Positions 8,605-16,699 of a stretch of 64,000 bases of DNA are shown here, in pieces (the first letter of the stretch is position 1; each line of letters opens with the position of its first letter). Source of the DNA: Rhodococcus sp. ARC_M5. Its GTDB lineage: Bacteria > Actinomycetota > Actinomycetes > Mycobacteriales > Mycobacteriaceae. The translations under genes were made by a program, and so were the position numbers. The stretch spans positions 18,366 to 82,365 of the forward strand of contig NZ_JALGQE010000019.1 in assembly GCF_022810405.1 (NCBI RefSeq). The letters run 5' to 3'. The notes under the pieces are model-generated. The model was not told the origin of the DNA. It saw only the letters and a program-made list of their open reading frames with translations, and did not search any database.

Positions 8605-8955
8605 ATGCAACAGCCACGCTTGAACTACGACTGGCACCTACGCCGACTGTTGGCCGAGAGGGGAATATTCGCGACGACCGGTTTGGGACCGCTGCTTGCC
8701 GAGCGCGGGATCAGTTTGTCCGAAGCTCAGGTGTATCGCCTGGTCACTGGAACGCCGGAACGCCTCAGCCTGCGTACCCTCGCGGCGCTCTGCGACATAC
8801 TCTCGTGCACACCGAACGATCTGATCGAACCAGTCGCCGAACGGGCGACGGTGCGAGCGACCGGTACAACTACCCATCGGCCCAAGACCGCAGCAACACC
8901 ATCCGACGCGAAGACGCGCACACCACGGCGAGCGGAAATCAAACGTAAGAAGTGA
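8605..8955 (+). CDS. Small XRE/Cro-type HTH protein of recombinase module
   Basis: 116 aa. ATG at 8605 after a GGAGACAGGG site. Central helix-turn-helix (GISLSEAQVYRLVTG and SLRTLAALCDILSCTPNDLI, about residues 34-75) of the Cro/C1 class; the C-terminal 40 residues are Lys/Arg/Thr-rich and probably disordered. It overlaps the next gene by 4 nt, implying translational coupling. It may control the module or act as a directionality factor; neither is shown. Confidence 0.75.
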   Translation: MQQPRLNYDWHLRRLLAERGIFATTGLGPLLAERGISLSEAQVYRLVTGTPERLSLRTLAALCDILSCTPNDLIEPVAERATVRATGTTTHRPKTAATPSDAKTRTPRRAEIKRKK

Positions 8956-10352
8956 TCAATACTGTTTGTGTACTGTGCAATTCAGTCGTAGACCGCGTCC
9001 GGGTGTGCGACCGCTGCAGGAAAAGACGACGACAGCATCGCGGCGCGTGCACCGGCTGCACGAAACCCGACAAGCTGTTGGACGACAACGCATTATGCCG
9101 ATGGTGTCGCGAGAAGGCGCAGCGAAGCTGCCCGCGGTGCCCCAGCGTCGGTCAGCCCCTGATCGCCATGGACGGCGAACGCATGTGCGCGCGATGCGCG
9201 CTCCGCTGCCACCTCGAGCACGTCTTACCACCGACTGCCGACGGGCTCCTGGAACCACTTCGTGACGCCATCATGCAGGCTGAACCGACGACCACACGGC
9301 GATGGCTGAACCGCAACACAGACCTATTGCGCGGCCTCCACGACGGCACCATTCCCCTCACGCACGAATCACTCGACCTGCTCCCTCGGCCCAAGTCGGT
9401 CGACTACCTCCGATCACTCCTCATCGCTACGGGCATCCTCGACCCCGACGTGCACCGTAGTCTCCGGCGGCTCGAGACGGAGCTCCCGCAACTCCTCAGC
9501 GGACTCGACACAGGCCATCGCAAGCTCGCTAGCCAGTGGACGCACTGGGCTGTACTGCCGCGTTTGCGCGGACTCGAAACGCACCGACCGATCGGCACCG
9601 CCGTACAGAACGCACGTTGCCAGATCCTCCAAGTCATTCAGTTCCTCAACACACTCGAACGACGAGGAACCGAGATGCCTCGATGTGCGCAATACGACAT
9701 TGACGCCTGGTTCGCAGAGCCCGGTGCGTCCCGATGGCACATCCGCCCGTTTTTGACCTGGGCACAAAGAACACGGCACCTATCGAAAGAGATTGCCCTC
9801 CCGAAAGAGCGTCGAGCCCATGCAGAACTACCGACTGACGCCGAGGATCGCTGGCAGATCGGCCGGCGCCTTATCCACGACGAGTCACTCGACCCGGTAG
9901 ATCGACTGGCCGGTGCGCTGGTCGCCCTCTACGCCCAGCCGCTACGGCGAATCGTCAGCCTCACCACAGCCGACGTGATTGCCACCGCGACGACCACAGG
10001 TCTACGACTCGGTCCCACCGACGTCCTCGACCTGCCAGATCCGTTCGCAGCCATCGCCCGAAATCTACCCCTCAAGCGGCGCACCGGAACTGCGGAACAA
10101 CTACCTACGACATGGCTTTTCGCAGGTGGCCACGCAGGCAAACCGTTGAGTGCAACCAGTCTAGGAAACAGGTTGCGCGCCATTGGAATCGAGCCCCGAA
10201 AGCTACGACTGTCCGCCACCGCACAGCTAGCCCGTGAGCTCCCGCCGAGTGTGCTCGCGGGAATCCTAGGGCTCAACGCTCATACCGTCGCCAAACACAC
10301 CTTCAAGACGAACGGCCAATGGGCAAACTACGCCGCCGACCGCCGACCCTGA
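8952..10352 (+). CDS. Zinc-finger protein with degenerate tyrosine-recombinase-like domain
   Basis: 466 aa from a GTG overlapping the previous stop. Residues 1-85 hold several CxxC pairs (CVLC, CDRC, CTGC, CRWC, CPRC, CARC), a multi-zinc-ribbon region. The C-terminal ~170 residues follow the layout of an integrase catalytic domain (YAQPLRRIVSLTTADV; RKLRLSATAQLARELP; GILGLNAHTVAKHT), but the usual HxLR and GH motifs are altered, so catalysis is doubtful. Homologues next to tyrosine recombinases are common in actinobacteria with uninformative names. It is probably a DNA-binding partner of the integrase; this is inference. Confidence 0.7.
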   Translation: MINTVCVLCNSVVDRVRVCDRCRKRRRQHRGACTGCTKPDKLLDDNALCRWCREKAQRSCPRCPSVGQPLIAMDGERMCARCALRCHLEHVLPPTADGLLEPLRDAIMQAEPTTTRRWLNRNTDLLRGLHDGTIPLTHESLDLLPRPKSVDYLRSLLIATGILDPDVHRSLRRLETELPQLLSGLDTGHRKLASQWTHWAVLPRLRGLETHRPIGTAVQNARCQILQVIQFLNTLERRGTEMPRCAQYDIDAWFAEPGASRWHIRPFLTWAQRTRHLSKEIALPKERRAHAELPTDAEDRWQIGRRLIHDESLDPVDRLAGALVALYAQPLRRIVSLTTADVIATATTTGLRLGPTDVLDLPDPFAAIARNLPLKRRTGTAEQLPTTWLFAGGHAGKPLSATSLGNRLRAIGIEPRKLRLSATAQLARELPPSVLAGILGLNAHTVAKHTFKTNGQWANYAADRRP

Positions 10353-10555
10353 GCGACGGCATTCGCACCCCCGAATACACCATCCCTGCCAGTGCTGTAG
10401 GAGTGGAACGAGGCCACGTGGTCGAGGTACGCGCGCCACGTGTCGGAGCTGGTCAGCTCGGCTACCTTGTCGGTGATCGAGGCGTGCAGTGATGCCGCCA
10501 GCTCGCGGCGTGCTTCGGCCTTGTCCGCTGTGCTGGTCTTGGTCCGTGATGCCAT
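10328..10555 (-). pseudogene. ArdC-like ssDNA-binding protein, N-terminal fragment
   Basis: Starts at ATG 10555 behind GGGAGAGGGG. The first ~55 residues fit the N-terminus of ArdC/DUF1738-like ssDNA-binding proteins common on actinobacterial plasmids (RELAASLHASITDKVAEL, then DTWRAYLDHVASFHSYS). The similarity stops after FHSYSTGR (about 10387) and an unrelated 19-residue tail follows to the stop at 10328. The gene therefore seems cut by the recombinase module. The 3' part is not elsewhere in the window. Confidence 0.55.
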
Positions 10556-10591
10556 GACTGGCCCCTCTCCCTCGTGACCGGTCCCCCGGCC

Positions 10592-11007
10592 TGCTCTGCC
10601 AATTTCTTGTCGCCGTCATCTGGCGTGAGGAGAGACAGCAGCGCACGGGAACGACGGGGCAACCCCGCGGCCGGACAGTTTTCGTGGGAGCGCAGCGAGT
10701 ACGGGACGAAAAGTGTTCGGAGCCTTCGGCCGTAGCGCAGCGGAGCGAGGAGTTGAGGCGGCGGGCACGGGTGATGCAGTATCGCCGGGAGCCAGATGTG
10801 CGACAAGAAATCGATGTCTTTCGCGGTGCGGAGCGCAGCGGAGTTCGGTTCGGTGGACGCCCGCAGGGTGGCCGGCACCGCCGGCAGGCGGAATGCGAGA
10901 CCGCTCGTCGACGTCGGCGGGTGACCACCTCCCACCTGCGGAGCTGGCGCGGTGACTGTGCGGGAGCGACGGAGACCGGCCACGCTCGGTGTCGCGGCAG
11001 CTCGTAG
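10592..11007 (-). repeat. Dispersed intergenic repeat, copy 1
   Basis: About 400 nt without a convincing gene, recurring at 16700-17110 and in shorter form at 13070-13360. Shared blocks: GCCGTCATCTGGCG at the gene-proximal end, GCGCACGGGAACG, GTTTTC...AAAAG.GTTCGG, GGTGCGGAGCGCAGCGGAG and GGCCGGCACCGCCGGCAGGC. Like the others, this copy ends 30-45 nt upstream of a minus-strand start codon (ArdC-like fragment, 10555). A conserved leader or promoter region is the simplest reading. Confidence 0.7.
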
Positions 11008-11019
11008 ACCCTGGATACA

Positions 11020-11150
11020 TTTTTTGTCGAACATTTATCTATTCCGCGCAATTAATCGCGAATATTCGGAAATTAATCAGAGATATCCGCTGCTTTTAAT
11101 CCGACAATAATTTGCGCTCGATAAGTGCGCAATTAAACTTATAAACCACT
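11020..11150. repeat. AT-rich segment with short direct repeats
   Basis: A sharp AT-rich island in GC-rich surroundings. GCGCAATTAA occurs at 11046-11055 and 11127-11136, with a related inverted copy (AATAATTTGCGC) between them. It may be a protein-binding or melting region (promoter, origin or centromere). No gene is visible from 11008 to 11343. Confidence 0.45.
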
Positions 11151-11343
11151 CTTGACCTGGGACTATGTGGCGACTTCGCTTTCTTCGAGAGGTTGCGAAA
11201 CGGCCCTCTATGTGGGACCCTGATGGAGGCGAAGCAACCGCTGAGCCAAGATATCGAGAATCCAACCGAAAGGCCGATATGCCACACGTGTGCGCAAATC
11301 ACTCCAACAACGGGACGGAATTTCACAACGAGAGGAAACTATT

Positions 11344-11625
11344 ATGGCAGCAGAGAAGAATGATGGGTCCGAGACCGGGCGAGCAGGCTGGAGAGGATGG
11401 TCCGCGAGGTTCAAGGGTTCACGACCCGTGAGGACCTTGTCGACACTGGCGCAGGTGCACTGGCGGATTCAGCTGGTGTGCCACATGTTTGGTGTCGATG
11501 TGCCGTGGCAGGGTGACGAGGTTTCGTCTCCTGTGTGGGCAGTGCTGCTGGCGGTCTGGGATGTGGTGGGTCCGTGGGTTCACGGAGCCGTTGACTTGCT
11601 GATCGCTTGGTTGCAGTTGTTCTAA
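11344..11625 (+). CDS. Small Trp-rich membrane-associated protein, unknown
   Basis: 93 aa, not recognised. ATG at 11344 has an AGAGGAAA site 6 nt upstream. Polar N-terminal half, then a Trp-rich hydrophobic C-terminal half (VWAVLLAVWDVVGPWVHGAV) that could form one membrane or amphipathic helix. Monocistronic, with a 135-nt AT-rich region upstream and a terminator directly downstream, so it is likely a real transcription unit. Confidence 0.55.
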   Translation: MAAEKNDGSETGRAGWRGWSARFKGSRPVRTLSTLAQVHWRIQLVCHMFGVDVPWQGDEVSSPVWAVLLAVWDVVGPWVHGAVDLLIAWLQLF

Positions 11626-11650
11626 GGCTGATAAGTAGAAGCACCAGGAT

Positions 11651-11680
11651 CCGGTGGCCGTTCACGGTCACCGGACTTTT
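11651..11680 (+). terminator. Terminator of the 93-aa gene
   Basis: CCGGTGGCCG / CGGTCACCGG stem (10 bp, one G-U) with TTCA loop followed by ACTTTT. The next 250 nt (11681-11931) hold no gene that I can support. Confidence 0.65.
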
Positions 11681-11931
11681 GGTTGTAGGGGTTGGCAGAT
11701 TCAGCAGTGTCGCGCGTGGCGGCTGCGGTCGTTGGCCGTGGCGTTCGGTTCCGATTGGGGCCGGGCGTTGTTCAGTTCCACGAGCGCGAGGAGTCGCGCT
11801 GTGTTCGCTGCGATCTCTGCTGGTAGCGGTGGGCCGGTGAGTGTTCTGATGCGCATGAGGGCGAGTATTGCAGTGGGGACCGACAGAGTCGTTCTCTCGC
11901 AACGCTTTCAGGTCTGCTCCCCTTGGCCTGC

Positions 11932-12237
11932 CTATAGGTAGAGCAGGTGGGTGGCGGTGCCGTCGAAGTGTTCGAGGTTGTCCAGGACTCCGGTGTAGTT
12001 GGCGGGTCGGCAGGCTCCGAGGCTGACGATGAGTGCGCAGGCTCCGTCGATGGTGACGAGGTAGGTCGGTGGGGTGTTGGTGGGGCTGGTGTCGGCGTGG
12101 GCTTGTGCGTCGAGGAGGGCGTAGCGGACGGCGTCGGCGGCGGCTCGTTTCGCTGCGTCGAGGCTGGGTTCTGCTCCTGCGGTGGTGATGGCTTCGGGTC
12201 GGCGGTCGGGGCGGGTGGTGACGGTCCAGGTGATCAT
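11932..12237 (-). CDS. Hypothetical plasmid protein
   Basis: 101 aa from ATG 12237 (GAAGGAA about 9 nt upstream); an in-frame extension to 12300 lacks a site. No domain recognised. Two halves: MITWTVTTRPDRRPEAITTA and a C-terminal TYLVTIDGACALIVSLGACR segment of predicted beta strands. Downstream in the same direction as the 202-aa gene, so probably co-transcribed. Confidence 0.55.
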   Translation of the reverse strand: MITWTVTTRPDRRPEAITTAGAEPSLDAAKRAAADAVRYALLDAQAHADTSPTNTPPTYLVTIDGACALIVSLGACRPANYTGVLDNLEHFDGTATHLLYL

Positions 12238-12432
12238 CGGTGTCGTGTTCCTTCGGGTGGGTGAGCCGGGCGGCGCGAAAGTGCGTTCGGCTTCCAGCAT
12301 CGCGTACCGAGCGCCAGCGAGGTCCGCGATGCGCAGGCATTTTCCGGAATCTGGGGATAGAGACGTTTCCTGTGGATGGATACAGCTCGGCCCCGGAATC
12401 CGTCTCGGGTTCCGGGGCCGGATCAGGTGTGG

Positions 12433-13041
12433 CTACAAACGTCGTCGCCAGGGTGCGGCCATATCTTCCTGGTGTTCGCGTTCGGCGTCGTCGAATGCGT
12501 CGGTGAGGGTGGTCGGGTCGCTCGTGTACTGGTCGCCGTCGGTGAAGATCGCGACGGCCATGCGGTGCACGTTGCGGAGCTCGTCGAGCATGGTGACGTA
12601 GCCGAGGCGGTCGATGATGCGCCAGGTGACCGGTCCCATGTGGACCTCGACCCAGTGCATGGTGCGCCGCCGGGCGGGAACGTACTGCTCGCGCGGGGTG
12701 ACGGCGGTTTCCGGTGGCGCGATCCAGACCACGGACATTGCGGCGCGGGCGTAGTCGTCGCCCGGTCCCCCGGGCTGGGGTGCCTGGTTGTCGATGCGGC
12801 CTATGAGGGTGCGTGCGTCGGCGAGTCCGGCGATGAACGCGTGGACGGCGGCGGCGGAGCGGAAGGTCATCATCAGTCGGTTGAAGGTGACGATCATCTG
12901 GGCGTCGTCGGTGGCGGCGGCATGGACGTTGACCACGGCTTTCTGGCGTCCGACGATGGTGGCGGTGGTGTGGGTGACCACTGCGCCGTAGTTGTCGGTG
13001 TCGGTGCTGCTGTGGGCTTTCTGGGCGGTGGTCTTCGACAT
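12433..13041 (-). CDS. Hypothetical protein downstream of repeat copy 2
   Basis: 202 aa, not recognised. ATG at 13041 follows GGGGAG. Mixed alpha/beta with Thr/Ala-rich N-terminus, no signal peptide or TM segment, and no catalytic motif visible. First gene after repeat copy 2, with the 101-aa gene downstream. Confidence 0.6.
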   Translation of the reverse strand: MSKTTAQKAHSSTDTDNYGAVVTHTTATIVGRQKAVVNVHAAATDDAQMIVTFNRLMMTFRSAAAVHAFIAGLADARTLIGRIDNQAPQPGGPGDDYARAAMSVVWIAPPETAVTPREQYVPARRRTMHWVEVHMGPVTWRIIDRLGYVTMLDELRNVHRMAVAIFTDGDQYTSDPTTLTDAFDDAEREHQEDMAAPWRRRL

Positions 13042-13069
13042 CTCGCGCTCCCCTGCTCAACGTGACGAA

Positions 13070-13360
13070 CCGGGTGGCCCGCCAATTTTTTTGCCGTTCT
13101 GGCAGAGGAGAGTTGGACCGGCATGAGGGGGCCGGAGTGCAATGGTCGGGCCGGAAAGTTTTCAGCCGGAGGCGTCTGTGAAAAGTTTTCGGAGCCCCTT
13201 GGGGCCGGGAGCGCAGCGGACGCCGGCGGTTGCGCGGAGGTCACCGCCGGTCAAAATCGGAAGGCCAGAAGGGAAAACAAGAATTCTTTTCACAGGACGG
13301 AGCGCAGCGGAGTTCGATTCGGTGGACGCCCGCAGGGTGGCCCGGACCTGCTCGCAGCGC
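13070..13360 (-). repeat. Dispersed intergenic repeat, copy 2 (short)
   Basis: Shares GCCGTTCTGGC, AAGTTTTCAGCCGGAGGCG, TGTGAAAAGTTTTCGG and GGAGCGCAGCGGAGTTCG with copies 1 and 3 but lacks much of their middle. It begins about 30 nt upstream of the ATG at 13041. Confidence 0.7.
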
Positions 13361-13383
13361 TCCTTCTCGGTGAGGCAATAGAG

Positions 13384-13414
13384 AAGGCCCGCACCCTGTG
13401 GGGGTACGGGCCTT
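13384..13414 (-). terminator. Terminator downstream of small gene 13439-13612
   Basis: AAGGCCCG / CGGGCCTT arms around a short loop that also pairs internally (ACCC/GGGT), followed on the minus strand by CTCTATT. Confidence 0.6.
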
Positions 13415-13438
13415 GTCGGTCTGCGGCTGTGGCCGGCG

Positions 13439-13612
13439 TCAGGACTGTTCGGCCGGTGGGGTGGTGGGGCGCCCTTCGGCGGCGTCGCGGATCCATTGGG
13501 GTACCTCGCGGCCGCTGCGTTCACGGAGTGCGATCGAGGCGCGGGCTGCTGCGGCAGCGACACTGCGCCGTTCGTTCGGGGTCCAGGTCTTGCGGGCTTC
13601 TGCGGTGGTCAT
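13439..13612 (-). CDS. 57-aa basic hypothetical protein
   Basis: Short gene with a strong ribosome-binding site (AGGAGG, 6 nt before ATG 13612). Its ATG overlaps the stop of the upstream gene by 4 nt. It begins MTTAEARKTWTPNERRSVAA and is Ala/Arg-rich, a helical basic protein of unknown role. It ends at TGA 13439-13441, shortly before a terminator. Coupling and the ribosome-binding site make it credible despite its size. Confidence 0.65.
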   Translation of the reverse strand: MTTAEARKTWTPNERRSVAAAAARASIALRERSGREVPQWIRDAAEGRPTTPPAEQS

Positions 13613-13944
13613 CGTGGGTCCTCCTGCTCGTTCTGGTTGTCAGTGTCCTCGGTTTCGTCGGGTTCCGCCAGTGCACGTCGGGCGGATCGGTCAGCGACGG
13701 CGACGAGGACGTCTTGCTCGGTGGTGGTGATGAGCGGTGAGTCGGTGACGGTGGCGTAGATGTCCCATCCGAGCTCGGCTTCGGCGGGGTCGGCGCTGGT
13801 GGTGCGTTCGAGGCACCAGGTGATCCGTTGCCAGGCTTGGGCGCGTTTGTCGGCCACGGTGCGTTGGCGGACTGTCAGGGCGACGCCGACGACGGCGAGG
13901 ACGCCGACGATCAGGGTGGCCCATGACGGTCCTATACATGTCAA
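13609..13944 (-). CDS. Membrane-anchored hypothetical protein, probably 5'-truncated
   Basis: About 111 codons from a poor TTG at 13944; no ATG/GTG with a ribosome-binding site is present. One N-terminal TM segment (WATLIVGVLAVVGVALTV) is followed by a soluble acidic domain. The missing start and the adjoining VOC gene plus IS110 element upstream suggest that the native 5' end was replaced at about 13945. Not assigned to a family. Confidence 0.5.
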   Translation of the reverse strand: MTCIGPSWATLIVGVLAVVGVALTVRQRTVADKRAQAWQRITWCLERTTSADPAEAELGWDIYATVTDSPLITTTEQDVLVAVADRSARRALAEPDETEDTDNQNEQEDPR

Positions 13945-13991
13945 GCGATCCGTGGGCGGGAGCAGTGAATCGTCTGTCAGTCGAGCATGTG

Positions 13992-14528
13992 TCAGTCGTC
14001 GAGTTCGCAGAAGCGCAGGGCGTTCTGGAACGGATCCAGTAGCTCGACGGTCGGTCCACCAGGTGCGGAGCGATCGATACCGGGTCGCAGAGTCACCAGA
14101 TGGTCTCGCCGACGCAGCTCCCGGTGGAACGCCGCGATGTCGACCGTCGGCAGCCACACAGCGGCCCCTGGTGTTCCATCCCCGTGGTGTTGACTCAGGT
14201 CCAGGTGAACACCGCCACGGGTGACCCGCATGTAGAGCGGTAGATCGGCGGCGAAGCGATGCTCGAAGTCGACCTCGAATCCGAGGTAGTCGCAATAGAA
14301 GTTTCGTGTCGCGACCTCGTCATACACCCGCAGGATCGGAACAGCCGCCAGCGGACGGGGAGCGAGAAGAGCGGCGCTGCAGCTGTTCCAGTCTCGAAAT
14401 CCGGCAGTGTGAGCGACGGCCTCGAGTGACTGGGCGTGGGTCAATTGTGCAGCACCTGATTCGGCCAGGAACTTTCGCAACGTTCGTGCAGCGGACTTCA
14501 ACTCATCGATGGTCATGTGAACGGGCAT
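13992..14528 (-). CDS. Glyoxalase-superfamily protein (bleomycin-resistance-like VOC)
   Basis: 178 aa from ATG 14528 (GAAGGA 8 nt upstream). Residues 1-55 match the helical domain that precedes some VOC proteins (IDELKSAARTLRKFLAESG, AHTAGFRDWNS). Residues 60-178 form a VOC domain beginning with PILRVYDEVATRNFYCDYLGFE and ending VELLDPFQNALRFCE, with HLDLSQHHG typical of the bleomycin-resistance branch. It may bind and sequester a drug. Located between an IS110 transposase and a truncated gene, so likely a passenger. Confidence 0.8.
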   Translation of the reverse strand: MPVHMTIDELKSAARTLRKFLAESGAAQLTHAQSLEAVAHTAGFRDWNSCSAALLAPRPLAAVPILRVYDEVATRNFYCDYLGFEVDFEHRFAADLPLYMRVTRGGVHLDLSQHHGDGTPGAAVWLPTVDIAAFHRELRRRDHLVTLRPGIDRSAPGGPTVELLDPFQNALRFCELDD

Positions 14529-14631
14529 CAGGGATCCTTCGTTGGAAGCACAACCGAGTCCGGATGCTCGCATTACCGGCGGTCAGCTGCTTCCTGACGG
14601 ATTCCGATGGTGGACCCTCAGAGCAACGTGT

Positions 14632-15729
14632 TCACCGAACCCCGGACGGGGCGCGAGCGGCAGGTACGTCAACCTCTGCTGACATGCTGCCACATCCTGC
14701 GAGATCAGCGACGAGATCGTTGAAAACCTCCCGCGCCACGAACCGCTTGAGGCACCTGATGACGTCCTTCTTCGACAACCCGTCACCGCGCCGGCGTTGC
14801 ATGTAGTCGATCGTGCGTTGGTCGTACCGCAGCCGACACACGGTGATCAAGTAGAGCGCTCTGTTCGCGGCGCGATCACCGCCTCGGTGCAGCCTCATCC
14901 TCGTCGTCTTGCCCGACGAGGCAGGAACAGGGGCGACACCGCACAACCGGGCGAACGCGGCCTCGGAATGAAGCCGGCCGATGTTCTGCCCCGCGGTCAC
15001 CAACAACTGCGCCCCGTTGACCGGTCCTACCCCGCACGCTGCGCGCATCGTCGGAGCCGTCGCGGTCACCAAAGTGTCGAGCTCGCGCTCCAGAACGGCG
15101 ATCTCCTCGGCCAGATCGCTGGCCCGGCGACCGAGAGTCCGCAATGTCAACTTCGCAGCTTGTTCCGGATCGGACAGGCGCGACAAGTCCGGACGCAACC
15201 GGGAGCACGCTTCGACGGCTCCCTTCCCCCGCTTGTAGGTGATCGACTCACGCAGAGCCACCGGGGCGGTGATCAGAACATCTTGAATCTGTTGCAGCGC
15301 AACGGTACGAGCGTTCACTGCCGACTCCCGCGTGAGAAGCAGCATTCTGATCGATTCCACCGCTCCGGTACTCGACTTCGGAACGATGGCGTCGGCTCCG
15401 GTGAGGACGTGCCGAGCAGCCATCTCCGCATCGAGGGCATCGTCCTTCCCACGGCGAGCCCGCGCATGTTTGTTGGTCGTGTTGATCTCCGCGACCGACA
15501 TGCCACGTTCGAGCAGGTGACGCGTCAGTCCCGCAGCGTACGAACCGGTGCACTCGACACCGAAGCTCGCCGGAGTTCCGAACGTCTCCACCCATTCCGA
15601 CAGCTCGTTGTAGCCCTGCGCTGTGGCTCCGAACTGGCGCGCTCCGAGCCTCCTTCCACCCCGTGTGAGCACAGCTGCGTAGTGAGTGTCTTTGTGTGAA
15701 TCGATGCCGACGACGATGTCACCGTCCAT
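14632..15729 (-). mobile_element. IS110-family transposase gene
   Basis: 365 aa. N-terminal RuvC-like DEDD domain beginning VVGIDSHKDTHYAAV, with ECTGSYAAGL and KDDALDAEMAARH carrying the later acidic residues. C-terminal Transposase_20 region (MRAACGVGPVNGAQLLV; catalytic-Ser context APVPASSGKTTRMRLHRGGD). Full length for the family, with no frameshift. IS110 elements move without conventional terminal repeats; the exact ends were not determined. Confidence 0.92.
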
Positions 15730-16034
15730 GTGATCCGAGCCTTCCCGTTCGACGGACTCGGCGGGCCTTCCGACCGAGTTTCGCGCTGGGTGGGCGGACG
15801 CTGGCGGTGGACAAAACAGTGATGGGGCAGAGTCGCTTCAAGGTCCTATGAAGTCACGCCGCCAGGCCCGACCACCGACGAGCGGGCCGCTCGACACCGC
15901 GACGACGCGTCTTGGGAAAGACACACCGGTCACTTGTGCGGTAGGTCAATCGTGGTGCCTAGCGACCCTGTGTCCAGTGTTCACTGCTTGTGCGGGCATC
16001 AGGGGCGTTCCTTCCAGGTGGTGCGGGGTTGGTG
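15730..16034 (-). other. Non-coding stretch upstream of IS110 transposase (candidate guide-RNA region)
   Basis: No gene seen. In IS110-group elements the non-coding end beside the transposase start encodes a structured bridge RNA; about 150-250 nt here (15730-15960) is in the right place. Folding was not computed. Confidence 0.35.
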
Positions 16035-16060
16035 GCCCCGGTGCCGTCTGGCACCGGGGC
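16035..16060 (-). terminator. Terminator after the 16067-16657 gene pair
   Basis: GCCCCGGTGCC / GGCACCGGGGC, a perfect 11-bp stem with a 4-nt loop, directly after the stop at 16067. Confidence 0.7.
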
Positions 16061-16066
16061 GGTCGG

Positions 16067-16366
16067 TTACCGGCGTGAGGTTCCGCGGACGATGTCGCCT
16101 TCGATGTAGGTGAATCCGTCTCCGCGGCCGTCACGGAGTGCGAAGTGGTAGTCCGCGTGGACCCAGACGGTATCGAAGTGTCCGGCGTCGGTGAGGGTGC
16201 CGAGTAGGTCGCGGTCGGCTCCGTTGGGGAAGAACGCGACTCCGGACGAGGGCGGGTAGTAGCGGTTCAGGGTATCGATCAGGGATTCGACGCTCCGGCA
16301 TTCTGCGGCCGCGTCGAGGGCCTTGTCGTAGGTGGTCCAGTAGTCGTCGATGTCGTTGGCGGTCAT
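16067..16366 (-). CDS. Hypothetical plasmid protein (99 aa)
   Basis: ATG at 16366 with GAGGAG upstream. Acidic, no signal peptide or TM segment; begins MTANDIDDYWTTYDKALDAA and is rich in Asp/Tyr/Phe. Not assigned to a family. Second gene of a pair with the 78-aa protein, followed by a terminator. Confidence 0.6.
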   Translation of the reverse strand: MTANDIDDYWTTYDKALDAAAECRSVESLIDTLNRYYPPSSGVAFFPNGADRDLLGTLTDAGHFDTVWVHADYHFALRDGRGDGFTYIEGDIVRGTSRR

Positions 16367-16420
16367 GGCTTCTGCTCCTCGGTCGGTGCGGGTCGGATGG
16401 GGTGGTGAGCGTGTGCTGGG

Positions 16421-16657
16421 TCAGTAGTCCTCCTCCCAGTGCTCCCCTGCGTAGGAGGGGTCGAAATCGGCGGGTGCGTGGGCCGGGTAGCGGCGGCGGA
16501 GGTCGTCCTCGAGGTCGAGTCGGTCCTGCCAGTGCTTGTCGCACCTCGGGTGCGCTACTCCGGTTCCGGACAGTGCGTCCCGGTATTCGACGTCACCGGT
16601 GCAATCGCGGCCGTCCGCGATGCAGGTGACGGCGTCGGTGTTCGTGGTCTCGGTCAT
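16421..16657 (-). CDS. Small acidic Cys-containing protein (78 aa)
   Basis: ATG at 16657 with GGAGGG upstream. Three Cys in CIADGRDC and HPRCDKH could form a small metal site with His residues; the C-terminus is acidic (DPSYAGEHWEEDY). Unknown function. Its start lies about 45 nt downstream of repeat copy 3. Confidence 0.55.
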   Translation of the reverse strand: MTETTNTDAVTCIADGRDCTGDVEYRDALSGTGVAHPRCDKHWQDRLDLEDDLRRRYPAHAPADFDPSYAGEHWEEDY

Positions 16658-16699
16658 AACTGTTGCTGCCCTCCGGAACTCATGCCGGGTCGGTGTTGC

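Larger units (their letters stand above)
7440..10390 (+). mobile_element. Three-gene tyrosine-recombinase module (approximate limits)
   Basis: Three closely linked same-strand genes: a full tyrosine recombinase, a small HTH protein and a zinc-finger/degenerate-recombinase protein. Left limit is inferred from the broken frame at 7360, right limit from loss of ArdC-like homology near 10390. No terminal inverted repeats were recognised, as expected for a tyrosine-recombinase element. Confidence 0.55.

Noticed and set aside
11411..13060. 549-codon minus-strand frame
   Set aside because: Arg/His/Pro-rich, spans a terminator and two better minus-strand genes in another frame.
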